This document shows, piece by piece, positions 16,559-24,253 of a stretch of 33,953 nucleotides of DNA. The position numbers and the translations under genes were made by a program. The stretch is from Paracoccaceae bacterium (GTDB lineage: Bacteria; Pseudomonadota; Alphaproteobacteria; Rhodobacterales; Rhodobacteraceae). The stretch lies in NCBI GenBank assembly GCA_947476475.1, contig CANJQT010000033.1, positions 1 through 33,953 on the forward strand, given 5' to 3'. Every line of letters begins with the position of its first letter. Within the stretch, counting starts at the first letter, position 1. The notes beneath the pieces are model-generated. The model did no database searches and was not told the origin of the DNA. It worked only from the letters and a program-made list of their open reading frames with translations.

Positions 16559-17434
16559 ATGCAGCTTGCATTTCACGTTGGGTGCCATGCCACGGACGAG
16601 GGCAGACTGGTGCGTTCGGTCCTTCGGTCGCGCGATGTCCTGGTGGCGCGGGGCATTCATGTGCCAGGGCCGCGCCGCTACCGCAACATTTTGCCCGACA
16701 CGCTTGGGATTCTGAACGGCGCCCCGGCTTCGGAGGATGCGCAAAAGCTGTTGCTGGGTTCGGTTCTGGACAGCGAGGATGCGAAGCGGGCGTTGTTCTT
16801 CCATGAAAACCTGATCTGTGCGCCTTCGCAGGTGTTCAGCGAAGAGGGTCTTTATGCCAGTGCGCCGGGCCGTTTCCGGGCGCTGGTCAACCTGTTCCCC
16901 AGCCATGAAACCGAATTCACCATGGCGCTTTGCAACCCCGCAACCCTGATCCCGTCGATCATTCAGCGCGCGCGGACGCCGGATCTGGGCGGGGTAATCC
17001 ATGCGGCAAACGCGATGAACCTGCGCTGGTTGCCAACCATTGAACGGGTGATGGCCGAAAACCCCGGTCTGCGGCTGACCCTTTGGTGCAACGAAGACAC
17101 GCCACTGCTTTGGCCCGAAGTGTTGCGGACGCTGACCCGGCTTGGGCATGATGTTCCGCATGAGGGCGATCTGGATATGGCGGCGGCATTGCTGACCGAG
17201 GATGGTCTGGCCGTGATGACGCGCGAAATGATTTCCCACCCGCCGCAGAATGTTGCGGCCTGGCGTCAAAGGATCAGCGAGGCGCTGGAGGACTTTGCCA
17301 GCCCCGAGCTGATGGAGGTCGAAGTTGCCCTGCCCGGCTGGACACAGGATGTCATCGACAGCGTGACGGAAACCTATTTTGCCGACTGCGCGGCGATTGC
17401 CGCGCTGCCGGGTGTGACGTTTCTTGAACCCTGA
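16559..17434 (+). CDS. Hypothetical protein, possibly a degenerate sulfotransferase-like fold
   Basis: The start is ATG 16559, preceded by a weak AGG-type site. The 291-residue reading begins MQLAFHVGCHATDEGRLVRS. In bacterial sulfotransferases the same place carries the PAPS-binding loop HIGxHKTGTT. Here the Lys/Thr residues are replaced, so the layout is similar but the P-loop is not intact. Later parts fit the same family outline: ALFFHENLICAPS, resembling the SSEnL strand, and FTMALCNPATLIPSIIQRA, resembling the R-x-P segment with the arginine missing. I infer a fold relative that has lost cofactor binding. I cannot name a function. It lies after the VOC gene and converges with gapR 14 bases away. 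Confidence 0.7.
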   Translation: MQLAFHVGCHATDEGRLVRSVLRSRDVLVARGIHVPGPRRYRNILPDTLGILNGAPASEDAQKLLLGSVLDSEDAKRALFFHENLICAPSQVFSEEGLYASAPGRFRALVNLFPSHETEFTMALCNPATLIPSIIQRARTPDLGGVIHAANAMNLRWLPTIERVMAENPGLRLTLWCNEDTPLLWPEVLRTLTRLGHDVPHEGDLDMAAALLTEDGLAVMTREMISHPPQNVAAWRQRISEALEDFASPELMEVEVALPGWTQDVIDSVTETYFADCAAIAALPGVTFLEP

Positions 17435-17448
17435 GGGGATACCCGCGG

Positions 17449-17709
17449 TCAGTTCATGCCAAGGGCGGCCTTGTACATTTCAAGCACAGCCTCTTCTTCG
17501 GCGATGTCGTCCTTGTCGCGCTTGCGCAGGGCGATCAGCTTGCGGATCACCTTGGTGTCATAACCTCGACCCTTGGCGTCGGCCATGATCTCTTTTTGCT
17601 GTTCGGTGATGTCTTTCTTTTCGGCTTCCAGATGTTCGTACTGTTCGATGAACTGGCGCAGCTCGGCGGCGGTTACGCTGTAGGCGGCATCAGAGGCGGC
17701 GTCGTTCAT
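17449..17709 (-). CDS. gapR: GapR-family (DUF2312) nucleoid-associated DNA-binding protein
   Basis: The start is set at ATG 17709 (MNDAAS), six bases after GGAG. An ATG four codons upstream (17721) is also in frame. The 86-residue product is almost all helix: ELRQFIEQYEHLEAEKKDIT, EQQKEIMADAKGRGYDTKVI, RKLIALRKRDKDDIAEEEAV, which is the DUF2312/GapR pattern. In Caulobacter, GapR is a nucleoid protein that clamps overtwisted AT-rich DNA and supports replication. The same role is inferred. A long inverted repeat lies just upstream. It is divergent from a small membrane protein gene. Confidence 0.92.
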   Translation of the reverse strand: MNDAASDAAYSVTAAELRQFIEQYEHLEAEKKDITEQQKEIMADAKGRGYDTKVIRKLIALRKRDKDDIAEEEAVLEMYKAALGMN

Positions 17710-17741
17710 TGTGGGCTCCATGGCTGAGTTTCTCTCTGACT

Positions 17742-17798
17742 AGACAAGCCGCCCCGGCTGTTCAAGGCCTGTCCGGCTTTTGCGGCGGGGGCTTGTCT
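17742..17798. repeat. Long inverted repeat in the gapR upstream region
   Basis: AGACAAGCC (17742-17750) and GGCTTGTCT (17790-17798) are exact complements, 39 bases apart. The inner flanks (GCCCCGG against CGGCGGG) extend the arms imperfectly. It sits between the divergent gapR and small membrane protein genes, so it could be a regulatory stem-loop or an operator for both. No T-run follows. Confidence 0.5.
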
Positions 17799-17853
17799 GA
17801 TACGGGCAAAGCCGCTAGGCGGCTGCCAGCGCGGCAGAGAGAGGCAAAACACC

Positions 17854-18069
17854 ATGGACAGTCTGATCTGGGCGGGAACCGCAGTGACACTGGCCGGATT
17901 GGCCGGTTTGATCTGGTGCATCGTCAGCATCCTTGCCGCACGCCGCGCGGGGCTGAACGACGAGGCGCTGAAAGCCCGGCTGCAAAGGATCGTGGTCTGG
18001 AACATGGCCACGCTGTTCTTGTCGGTCATCGGCCTGATGATGGTGGTTGTGGGCATCTTCCTGCGCTGA
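17854..18069 (+). CDS. Small two-helix inner-membrane protein, function unknown
   Basis: The 71-residue product has two clear membrane helices, at about 5-29 (IWAGTAVTLAGLAGLIWCIV) and 46-70 (VVWNMATLFLSVIGLMMVVV). They are joined by a basic/polar loop containing LNDEALKARLQRI. ATG 17854 follows a GAGAGAGG site. I recall similar small proteins in Rhodobacteraceae, but no function is known to me. It is divergent from gapR and converges with the amidohydrolase gene 21 bases away. Confidence 0.75.
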   Translation: MDSLIWAGTAVTLAGLAGLIWCIVSILAARRAGLNDEALKARLQRIVVWNMATLFLSVIGLMMVVVGIFLR

Positions 18070-18090
18070 CCGGCCCCACCGGACTGGCGG

Positions 18091-19431
18091 CTAACTTGCC
18101 AGCCTGCGCGCCAGCCGGGTCTGGTAAGCTATGACATCCGGCAGATCAACGGTGCGCAAATGCCCGTCCCGCACCACCTGCCGCCCCTCGACGAACAGAT
18201 CCTTCACGCGGGTAGGCCCGCACAGCATCAGGGCCGCCACCGGATCCCAAGCCCCGGCGGCCTCAATCCCGCGCATGTCCCAGATGGCGATATCGGCGCG
18301 TTTGCCCACCGCGAGCGTCCCGCAATCGGGCCGCCCAAGAACCTGCGCCCCGCCCAGGGTCGCGATCTCCAGCGCCTCGCGCGCGCACATCGCGTCTGCC
18401 CCCCGGGCCACACGCTGCAAAAGCAGGGTCATCCGCGCCTCTGCCACCAGGTTGCCCGCGTCATTGCTGGCCGATCCATCGACGCCAAGCGCCACCTTGA
18501 CGCCTGCGTCCCGCATCGCCCGCACCGGGGCAATGCCCGACCCAAGGCGACAGTTCGAACAGGGGCAATGGGCGACACCGGTCCGGCTTTTGGCAAAAAG
18601 ACCGATCTCTTCGGCGTCCAGTTTTACGCAATGCGCATGCCAGACATCATCGCCGGTCCAGCCCAGATCTTCGGCATATTGCCCGGGCCGGCAGCCGAAT
18701 TTTGCCAGCGAATAGGCGATGTCCTCTTCGTTTTCGGCCAGATGGGTGTGCAGCATCACGCCCTTGTCGCGCGCCAGCACGGCCGCTTCGCGCATCAGAT
18801 CCCGGCTGACCGAGAAGGGCGAGCAAGGGGCAAGCCCCACCCGCAGCATGGACCCCGGCGCCGGATCATGGAAGCGGTCCACAAGCCGCACCATGTCTTT
18901 CAGAATTGCATCCTCGGGCTCGACCAGCGCATCGGGCGGCAGGCCGCCCAGGCTTTCGCCAATGCTCATCGCCCCGCGTGTCGGGTGAAAGCGCAGGCCG
19001 ATTTCACCGGCCGCATCAATCGTATCATCCAGCCGCGCGCCGTTGGGGAACAGATAAAGATGGTCCGAGGTCATGGTGCAGCCCGACAGCGCCAGTTCGG
19101 CCAGACCGGTCAGCGCCGATACCCGCATTTCTTCCGGGCCCATCCGCCCCCAGATCGGGTAAAGCGTGCGCAGCCAGCCGAACAGCAGCGCATCCTGCCC
19201 GCCGGGCACCGCGCGGGTCATGGACTGGTAAAGGTGGTGGTGGGTATTGACCAACCCCGGCGTGACCACACAGCCTGCGGCTTCGATCACCTCGGCCTCC
19301 GGGGCTGAGAGTCCCTGCCCCACCGCCGCCACCTGGCCCCCGCGGATCAAAAGGTCCGCTTGCGCAAGTTCGCGCCGCGTCCCGTCCATCGTTACGATTA
19401 CATCAGCCTTCCGGATCAGGATATCCCGCAT
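18091..19431 (-). CDS. Amidohydrolase, probable 8-oxoguanine deaminase / ATZ-TRZ family
   Basis: This 446-residue metal-dependent hydrolase has the family's zinc ligands in order: HxH at His64/His66 (NTHHHLYQS), His228/His230 with Glu233 (LHTHLAENEED), the HAH at 265-267, and Asp318 (GVDGSASND). The segments GQDALLFGWLRTLYPIWG and CSNCRLGSGIAP are close to those I recall for 8-oxoguanine deaminase. That enzyme converts 8-oxoguanine to urate and ammonia. Other ATZ/TRZ-type deaminases share the scaffold, so the substrate is a best guess. ATG 19431 is the start. It faces the small membrane protein and stands downstream of hisN on the same strand, with 185 bases between. Confidence 0.82.
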   Translation of the reverse strand: MRDILIRKADVIVTMDGTRRELAQADLLIRGGQVAAVGQGLSAPEAEVIEAAGCVVTPGLVNTHHHLYQSMTRAVPGGQDALLFGWLRTLYPIWGRMGPEEMRVSALTGLAELALSGCTMTSDHLYLFPNGARLDDTIDAAGEIGLRFHPTRGAMSIGESLGGLPPDALVEPEDAILKDMVRLVDRFHDPAPGSMLRVGLAPCSPFSVSRDLMREAAVLARDKGVMLHTHLAENEEDIAYSLAKFGCRPGQYAEDLGWTGDDVWHAHCVKLDAEEIGLFAKSRTGVAHCPCSNCRLGSGIAPVRAMRDAGVKVALGVDGSASNDAGNLVAEARMTLLLQRVARGADAMCAREALEIATLGGAQVLGRPDCGTLAVGKRADIAIWDMRGIEAAGAWDPVAALMLCGPTRVKDLFVEGRQVVRDGHLRTVDLPDVIAYQTRLARRLAS

Positions 19432-19568
19432 CGCTCTGTCCCATCATTCAACACCCCCTTCGGTGTCTGTGGGGCGGCCGACAGAAGGGAGCGTAAGGAC
19501 TCGGGCGCAGATGCAAGTTAGTCGAAAGCTGGGCCCAGGTCAAAACCAACCGCCCGGACATTTTCTGT

Positions 19569-19591
19569 CTTCAAATATCCCCCGCGGAGCG
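19569..19591. repeat. Single copy of the CTCCGcGGGGATATTTG-type repeat
   Basis: The minus strand reads CGCTCCGCGGGGGATATTTG followed by AAG. It matches the edd-eda repeat (9672-9740) over the CTCCG/GGGATATTTG core but ends AAG instead of GACCA. It sits in the 185-bp space between hisN and the amidohydrolase gene, which otherwise shows nothing I can identify. Confidence 0.55.
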
Positions 19592-19616
19592 TCCTGCAGC
19601 CGCCAACCGCGCGCGG

Positions 19617-20426
19617 TCAGGGGTCAGGTGCGGTCGCAAGAACCGCCAGAGCGGCCGCATGAATCACCGGGTTCGCGGCGGCCAGAACCCGCCCGCCACG
19701 GTGCGCAGGCCGGCCTTTCCAGTCGGTCACGACGCCGCCCGCGGCGGAGATCACCGCGATCGGGGCCTGAACGTCAAACGCCTTCAGGCCCGCTTCGACC
19801 ACCAGATCAATCTGACCCGCCGCAATCAGCGCATAAGCATAGCAATCGGTGCCGTAGCGGGTCAACCGGACCTGTCCGGCGAGGGTTTCGAATGCATTGC
19901 GCTCTGCGGTGCTGCCGACTTCGGGGAAAGTTGTGAACAAGATCGCCTGATCAAGCGGACGGGGCCCGCGTGTTGCCAATGGGAGATTGCCCATCGGGCC
20001 TGTCATCTGGGACAGACCCAGCCCGCCTATGAACCGTTCGCCGATATAGGGTTGGTCGATGATCCCGAAGATCGGCCCGTCGCCGTCATCTACCGCAATC
20101 AATACCCCCCAGGTGGGCGTGCCCGACAAGTAGGCGCGGGTTCCGTCGATCGGGTCGAGCACCCAGGTCAGGCCCGAGGTTCCGGGCGTGTCGGCGAATT
20201 CCTCGCCAAGGATCGCGTCATCGGGGCGCAGTTGTGCAAGCAATTCGCGCATCTTCAGTTCAGATGCGTGATCGGCGGCGGTGACGGGATCAAAGCCCGA
20301 GGCATGTTTGTTGTCGGCGAACAGGCCAGGCTGTCGGAACAGTTTCAGCGTTTCAATCCGTGCGGCATCGGCCAAGGCATGGGCGGTGCGCACAAGTGCT
20401 TGCCGTGTGTCTTTCGAAACCGCCAT
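19617..20426 (-). CDS. hisN: Histidinol-phosphatase, inositol-monophosphatase type
   Basis: The 269-residue protein belongs to the inositol monophosphatase superfamily. Metal ligands are visible in ILGEEF (Glu75/76) and WVLDPIDGTRAYL (Asp91, Asp94), with a third aspartate in KAFDVQAPIAVISAAGG. The GTRAYLSG wording after the DPIDGT motif is typical of HisN-type members rather than SuhB. HisN removes phosphate from L-histidinol phosphate in histidine biosynthesis and replaces the HisB phosphatase in alphaproteobacteria. It starts at ATG 20426 and lies downstream of the XRE regulator with a hairpin between. No other his gene is near. Confidence 0.9.
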   Translation of the reverse strand: MAVSKDTRQALVRTAHALADAARIETLKLFRQPGLFADNKHASGFDPVTAADHASELKMRELLAQLRPDDAILGEEFADTPGTSGLTWVLDPIDGTRAYLSGTPTWGVLIAVDDGDGPIFGIIDQPYIGERFIGGLGLSQMTGPMGNLPLATRGPRPLDQAILFTTFPEVGSTAERNAFETLAGQVRLTRYGTDCYAYALIAAGQIDLVVEAGLKAFDVQAPIAVISAAGGVVTDWKGRPAHRGGRVLAAANPVIHAAALAVLATAPDP

Positions 20427-20464
20427 GAAATCCCCCAGCCTGTGGCAGCCGGGTTATGGCGCAT

Positions 20465-20490
20465 CGAACGCGGCGGTCAAGCCGCGTTCG
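20465..20490 (-). terminator. Hairpin after the XRE regulator gene
   Basis: CGAACGCGGC (20465-20474) and GCCGCGTTCG (20481-20490) form a perfect 10-bp stem with a 6-base loop between the XRE stop and the hisN start. On the minus strand no T-run follows, while on the plus strand it is followed by TCTTT. It may terminate weakly or protect the RNA end. Confidence 0.5.
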
Positions 20491-20507
20491 TCTTTACCAC
20501 GCGAACA

Positions 20508-20870
20508 TCATGCGGCTTCGGACAAGACCTTGGCCAGATCAAACAGACGGCGGCGCTGCGGTTCCGGGATCGCATAATAGGAACGCACCAGCATCAGCGC
20601 CTCTTTGTCGGCAAGAATATCGCCGATCTGTTCGTCAACGGCAGGTGCATCGCCACCCAGCCCTTCGAAGAAGAAGCTGATCGAGACGCCAAGCGCATCG
20701 GCAATATCCCAAAGGCGCGAAGCTGAAATCCGGTTCATGCCGGTTTCATATTTCTGAATCTGCTGGAACTTGATTCCAACCTTGTCGGCCAACTGCTGCT
20801 GAGTCATGCCGACCATCCAGCGACGGTGGCGAACGCGTTTTCCGACATGGACATCTACGGGGTGTTTCAT
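20508..20870 (-). CDS. XRE-family helix-turn-helix transcriptional regulator
   Basis: The start is ATG 20870, preceded by GGAGAG at a spacing of four. The frame is open further upstream, but with weak protein character. The 120-residue product has a Cro/C1-type helix-turn-helix at about residues 10-65: GMTQQQLADKVGIKFQQIQK, then YETGMNRISASRLWDIADAL, then GVSISFFFEG. The C-terminal 50 residues form a helical tail (EALMLVRSYYAIPEPQRRRL) that probably dimerises. No ligand domain is seen. Single-domain proteins of this kind are common global or local regulators in Rhodobacteraceae. Targets are unknown, but a GCAC/GTGC dyad lies in its own upstream region (20902-20914). Confidence 0.88.
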   Translation of the reverse strand: MKHPVDVHVGKRVRHRRWMVGMTQQQLADKVGIKFQQIQKYETGMNRISASRLWDIADALGVSISFFFEGLGGDAPAVDEQIGDILADKEALMLVRSYYAIPEPQRRRLFDLAKVLSEAA

Positions 20871-21197
20871 GATACTCTCCAACTCCATCACAGATAGATA
20901 AGCACAATTCGTGCCAAATATTACACTCGCGCCCGCGAAAAGCAGAATTATTTTCAGGCCTAAATGACATCTTCGGCCTGCCATTGGGCAAGGCAACCTA
21001 GACTAAAGGACAGCTCGCCAAATCGAAGCGTCGCGAGATTGCCAGTCGCCCGAATCGCATCTTGCATTCTGCAACGGATTTTGCGAATTACCGCCCGCCA
21101 TTACTTTGCCTTATGCAACAAGTCCAGCACTGGAACCGGGGCGCACAAGCAGGTAGAAAACCTGAAAAACCGCAGATATTCACAAGGAGGTCGGCCA
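20871..21197. other. 327-bp divergent intergenic region
   Basis: It separates the XRE regulator from the quinone oxidoreductase gene. It holds a GCAC-N5-GTGC dyad (20902-20914), close to the XRE start, and a CAGGCC/GGCCTG inverted repeat with a 14-base loop (20955-20980). It also holds the AAGGAGG site (21184-21190) of the downstream gene. The left half is AT-rich. I find no convincing small ORF or RNA gene. Confidence 0.5.
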
Positions 21198-22169
21198 ATG
21201 CGGGCCTTTCAGGTTACAACCACCGATGCGCCACCGCAGTTGGCCGATATTGCGGTTCCCCAACCGGCGGTAGGTGAGGTTCGCATCAGGGTTTCCGCCT
21301 GCGGGTTGAACTTCGCGGATCTGCTGTTGCTTCAGGGCCGCTACCAGCAGCGCCCACCCCTGCCCTTCACGCTGGGCATGGAAATGGCCGGCACTGTTGA
21401 TGCATTGGGTGAAGGGGTCAGCTTTCCGCCGCTTGGCGCGCGGGTTGCCGCCTTCAGGACGACGGGCGGGCTGGCGGAATATGCGACGGTGCCCGCCGGG
21501 CAATGCCTGCTGCTGCCGGACACGATAGGGTTTGACGAGGCTGCGGCGCTGCAGGTCGCCTATGCCACCAGCCACCTTGCGCTGTTGCGCCGTGCGCGCC
21601 TGCAAGAGGGCGAGACGCTGTTGGTCACCGGAGCGGCGGGCGGGATTGGCCTGACAGCCATCGAGATCGGCAAGCTGGTCGGCGCCCGGGTGATCGCGCT
21701 GGCGCGGGGTGCGGACAAGCTTGCTGTGGCAAAGGCTGCCGGGGCCGATCATCTGATCGACAGTGACGCAGCCGACCTGAAGGCCACCTTGCGCGGCCTT
21801 GGCGGGGTTGACGTGGCTTATGAAACCATCGGCGGTGAAGTGTTCATGCAGGTGTTAGGGGCCATGCGCCCCGAGGGACGAATCCTGACCCTGGGCTATG
21901 CGGGCGGCACCATTCCGCAGATCCCCGCCAATCTGCTGCTGGTCAAGAACCTGACGGTGATCGGCCTCTATGTCGGCGGTTACGACAGCTTTTGCCCGCA
22001 GGCCCTGCATGACAGCCTGACCGAGATTCTTTGTTGGCATGCCGATGGTCGCATCCGCCCCCATATCAGCCACGTCCTGCCGCTGTCGCGCACCGCCGAG
22101 GCGCTGGCACTGCTGCGCGACCGGAAATCGACCGGCAAGGTGGTAGTGCGCTGCGATCAGGACGCGTAG
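21198..22169 (+). CDS. NADPH:quinone oxidoreductase family protein (zinc-free MDR)
   Basis: The start is ATG 21198, seven bases after AAGGAGG. The 323-residue protein is a medium-chain dehydrogenase/reductase of the zeta-crystallin/QorA group. It has a GroES-like N-terminal domain (CGLNFADLLLLQGRYQQRPP, then FTLGMEMAGTV), the nucleotide-binding VTGAAGGIGLTAIEIGKLVG, and SDAADLKATLRGLGGVDVAY. The cysteine and histidine zinc ligands of alcohol dehydrogenases are absent, as expected. Members reduce quinones or enoyl compounds with NADPH. The exact substrate is not readable. Its last 13 bases overlap the 3' end of the LysR gene on the opposite strand. Confidence 0.9.
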   Translation: MRAFQVTTTDAPPQLADIAVPQPAVGEVRIRVSACGLNFADLLLLQGRYQQRPPLPFTLGMEMAGTVDALGEGVSFPPLGARVAAFRTTGGLAEYATVPAGQCLLLPDTIGFDEAAALQVAYATSHLALLRRARLQEGETLLVTGAAGGIGLTAIEIGKLVGARVIALARGADKLAVAKAAGADHLIDSDAADLKATLRGLGGVDVAYETIGGEVFMQVLGAMRPEGRILTLGYAGGTIPQIPANLLLVKNLTVIGLYVGGYDSFCPQALHDSLTEILCWHADGRIRPHISHVLPLSRTAEALALLRDRKSTGKVVVRCDQDA

Positions 22170-23008
22170 GCAAGGCGAAGCTGCTGCTTGAGATCTTCGA
22201 CGACAGGCCCTTTTTGCAGCCCCGCGTCATAAAGGCAGACCTTGACCTGCCCAAGCGGTGGAAGATCGCACGGGTCCGGCACCTCGGCGCAGCCTTCGGA
22301 ATACATGCCGCGCAGGCGCGCGGTCAGCGCCAGATCTGCGGCAATCATCGCCTGCACCGCCTGGTTCGAGCGGCCGGTAAAACCCATTTCCCAAGGAATG
22401 CCCGCCCGGTCGAGCGCATCAAGCGCGATGGGGCGGAATTTGCAGGCTTCTTCGAACCCCAGCCGCAGGGGTCGGTTTTGCCAGACGGTCCCGCCCGGCG
22501 CGCCTACCCAGACCAGATCATGTTCTGCCAGGACTTCGCCGCCTGCATCCGGCGCCCCTTCGGTGGTAAGGATCAGGTCCATCTCGCCTTTGGCCAGCGC
22601 TTCTTTCATTAGCACGGTAAAGGAGGAGGTCAGGTTGATCCGGAGCCGGGGATAATGCTGCGCCATCCGCTTCAGGATTTCCGGGATCACCGGATAGACG
22701 ATGTCATGCGGCACGCCCAGCCGCAGTTCGCCCACCAGCGCCGTGTCAGTCAGCCGGGCCAGCACCTCGTCATTCAATGACAGCATTCGTCGGGCGTAGG
22801 CTATCAGCTGTTCACCCTCGGGCGTCAGGGTCAGGCGGCGCGAGGTGCGATAAAAGAAAGGCCGGGCAAGGGCTTCCTCCAACCGTTTGATCTGCATCGA
22901 TACCGCAGACTGGGTGAGGTTCAGCAAGGCAGCGGCGCGGGTCACCCCGCCGGCATCGGCGGTGACGACAAAGGCCCTTAGGGCGGTGAGGTCGAGATTG
23001 CGCGGCAC
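22157..23008 (-). CDS. LysR-family transcriptional regulator
   Basis: GTG 23008 is the chosen start, because AAGGAG lies six bases before it. The open frame to 23041 adds 11 residues without a site. The 283-residue product has the LysR winged helix at about residues 4-63 (LDLTALRAFVVTADAGGVTR, then LNLTQSAVSMQIKRLEEALA), followed by a periplasmic-binding-like effector domain (LRLGVPHDIVYPVIPEILKR and on). LysR proteins usually activate a divergent or nearby gene and repress their own. It is divergent from the DUF1127 gene and converges with the quinone oxidoreductase, either of which could be a target. A GATCGG-N11-CCGATC dyad lies in the divergent space. Confidence 0.93.
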   Translation of the reverse strand: MPRNLDLTALRAFVVTADAGGVTRAAALLNLTQSAVSMQIKRLEEALARPFFYRTSRRLTLTPEGEQLIAYARRMLSLNDEVLARLTDTALVGELRLGVPHDIVYPVIPEILKRMAQHYPRLRINLTSSFTVLMKEALAKGEMDLILTTEGAPDAGGEVLAEHDLVWVGAPGGTVWQNRPLRLGFEEACKFRPIALDALDRAGIPWEMGFTGRSNQAVQAMIAADLALTARLRGMYSEGCAEVPDPCDLPPLGQVKVCLYDAGLQKGPVVEDLKQQLRLAYAS

Positions 23009-23080
23009 ATCACACTCCTTGATGGGGTATCCAACCATCATTCATTTCCGAAATAGAACATATGCACGCAGGATCATCAA

Positions 23081-23103
23081 GATCGGTCATGTGATTCCCG
23101 ATC
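23081..23103. promoter_or_regulatory. Candidate LysR-type box
   Basis: GATCGG (23081-23086) and CCGATC (23098-23103) are perfect inverted arms separated by 11 bases, the spacing typical of LysR T-N11-A boxes. It lies in the 124-bp space between the divergent LysR and DUF1127 genes. Binding by the LysR protein is inferred from position only. Confidence 0.45.
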
Positions 23104-23132
23104 AGAATGATACATCGTCATGAGAGGCAGCC

Positions 23133-23351
23133 ATGGCACGCACCCTTCCGACCAGAAAAAACTTTGCGCTGAACGTCCCCACGCCCCGGCGGGTCATGCG
23201 GCTTTTATGGATGTGGATACAGCTTGCGCGTGAGCGGAGGGCGCTGGAACGCCTGGAGAACCGGTTGCTGGACGACATCGGCCTTGACCACGAACGCCGG
23301 GATGCGTTGGTGCGCGCGCGCTGGAGCGCACCGGATCATTGGCGCAGATAG
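23133..23351 (+). CDS. DUF1127 domain small protein
   Basis: The 72-residue basic peptide starts at ATG 23133 after GAGAGG. It has the DUF1127 signature in its second half: a helix rich in Arg/Leu (ERRALERLENRLLDDIGLDH) ending in the DIGL turn, then ERRDALVRARW. The first 30 residues are basic, with a short hydrophobic WMWIQLA patch. DUF1127 peptides occur widely in alphaproteobacteria. Some have roles in RNA metabolism, phosphate or stress responses. The role here is not known. It is divergent from the LysR gene and followed by the Bax-inhibitor-like gene. Confidence 0.88.
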   Translation: MARTLPTRKNFALNVPTPRRVMRLLWMWIQLARERRALERLENRLLDDIGLDHERRDALVRARWSAPDHWRR

Positions 23352-23460
23352 GAACATTCAGCTTTGGAAAAGCTTGAAATTGCGCGGCGCAGGCCCAATA
23401 TCCCCTCTTGAACCTCGCGCGCGTGGCGTCCGGGGGAAGGGAAACTTTGAGGAGGGTAAT

Positions 23461-24183
23461 ATGGCCGACTATCAGACCATCAACGCTGGGCGGGCCAGTG
23501 CGGGGTACGGCGTCATCGACGAAGGACTGCGCACCCATATGAACAAGGTCTACGGGCTGATGTCCGTGGCGATGATCGTGACCGGGCTGGTTGCCTGGGC
23601 CGTGGGCAGCAACCCGGCAATGATCAGCGCGATCTTCGGCACACCGCTGAAGTGGGTTGTGATGTTTGCGCCGCTGGTCGTCGTGATCGGGATGACGAGC
23701 ATGCTGAACCGCATGTCCGCAGCGACCGCGCAGCTGGTCTTTTACGTCTATGCAGCCCTCGTTGGCCTGTCGCTGAGCTTCATCTTCGCGGCCTTTACCG
23801 GCATTTCGATTGCCCAGACGTTCCTGGTCACCTCGGTCGCCTTCGCGAGCCTGTCGCTTTACGGTTACACGACGAAGCGTAACCTGACGGCGTTCGGATC
23901 GTTCCTGATGATGGGCCTGATCGGTATCATCGTGGCGTCGCTGGTGAACCTGTTCCTGCAATCGTCGGCCCTGCACTTCGCGATTTCGGTCATCGGGGTG
24001 CTGCTGTTCGCAGGCCTGACCGCGTTTGATACGCAGAAGATCAAGAACGACTATATCGCCCATGCCGTGCATGGCGATCAGGAGTGGCTGGCAAAGTCGG
24101 CGATCATGGGGGCGTTGAACCTTTACCTCGACTTCATCAACATGTTCATGTTCATCCTGCAGTTCCTTGGCGACCGCCGCTAA
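23461..24183 (+). CDS. Bax inhibitor-1/YccA family membrane protein
   Basis: ATG 23461 follows a strong GAGGAGGG site. The frame open upstream to 23224 overlaps the DUF1127 gene and is not protein-like. The 240-residue product has about seven membrane helices and the family tail with FDTQKIKNDY followed by ALNLYLDFINMFMFILQFLG. The two conserved aspartates in this area belong to the pH-sensing calcium-leak centre of BI-1 relatives such as BsYetJ. E. coli YccA modulates FtsH. A similar role in membrane protein quality control or ion leak is possible. A terminator follows the stop. Confidence 0.93.
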   Translation: MADYQTINAGRASAGYGVIDEGLRTHMNKVYGLMSVAMIVTGLVAWAVGSNPAMISAIFGTPLKWVVMFAPLVVVIGMTSMLNRMSAATAQLVFYVYAALVGLSLSFIFAAFTGISIAQTFLVTSVAFASLSLYGYTTKRNLTAFGSFLMMGLIGIIVASLVNLFLQSSALHFAISVIGVLLFAGLTAFDTQKIKNDYIAHAVHGDQEWLAKSAIMGALNLYLDFINMFMFILQFLGDRR

Positions 24184-24196
24184 GGATCGGGACGCG

Positions 24197-24237
24197 AAAG
24201 CACAAAGGGCCGGGGGAAACCTTGGCCCTTTTGCTTT
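24197..24237 (+). terminator. Terminator after the Bax-inhibitor-like gene
   Basis: AAAGGGCC (24204-24211) pairs with GGCCCTTT (24224-24231) around a 12-base loop. The outer AAAGC/GCTTT (24197-24201 and 24233-24237) can extend the stem past a small bulge. The T-rich 3' arm (CCCTTTTGCTTT) supports Rho-independent termination on the plus strand. Confidence 0.75.
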
Positions 24238-24253
24238 GCGGCATCAGTGCGGG

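Noticed and set aside
23391-23412. A fourth copy of the GGGGATATTTG repeat
   Set aside because: Only AATATCCCC is shared, too short to separate from chance.
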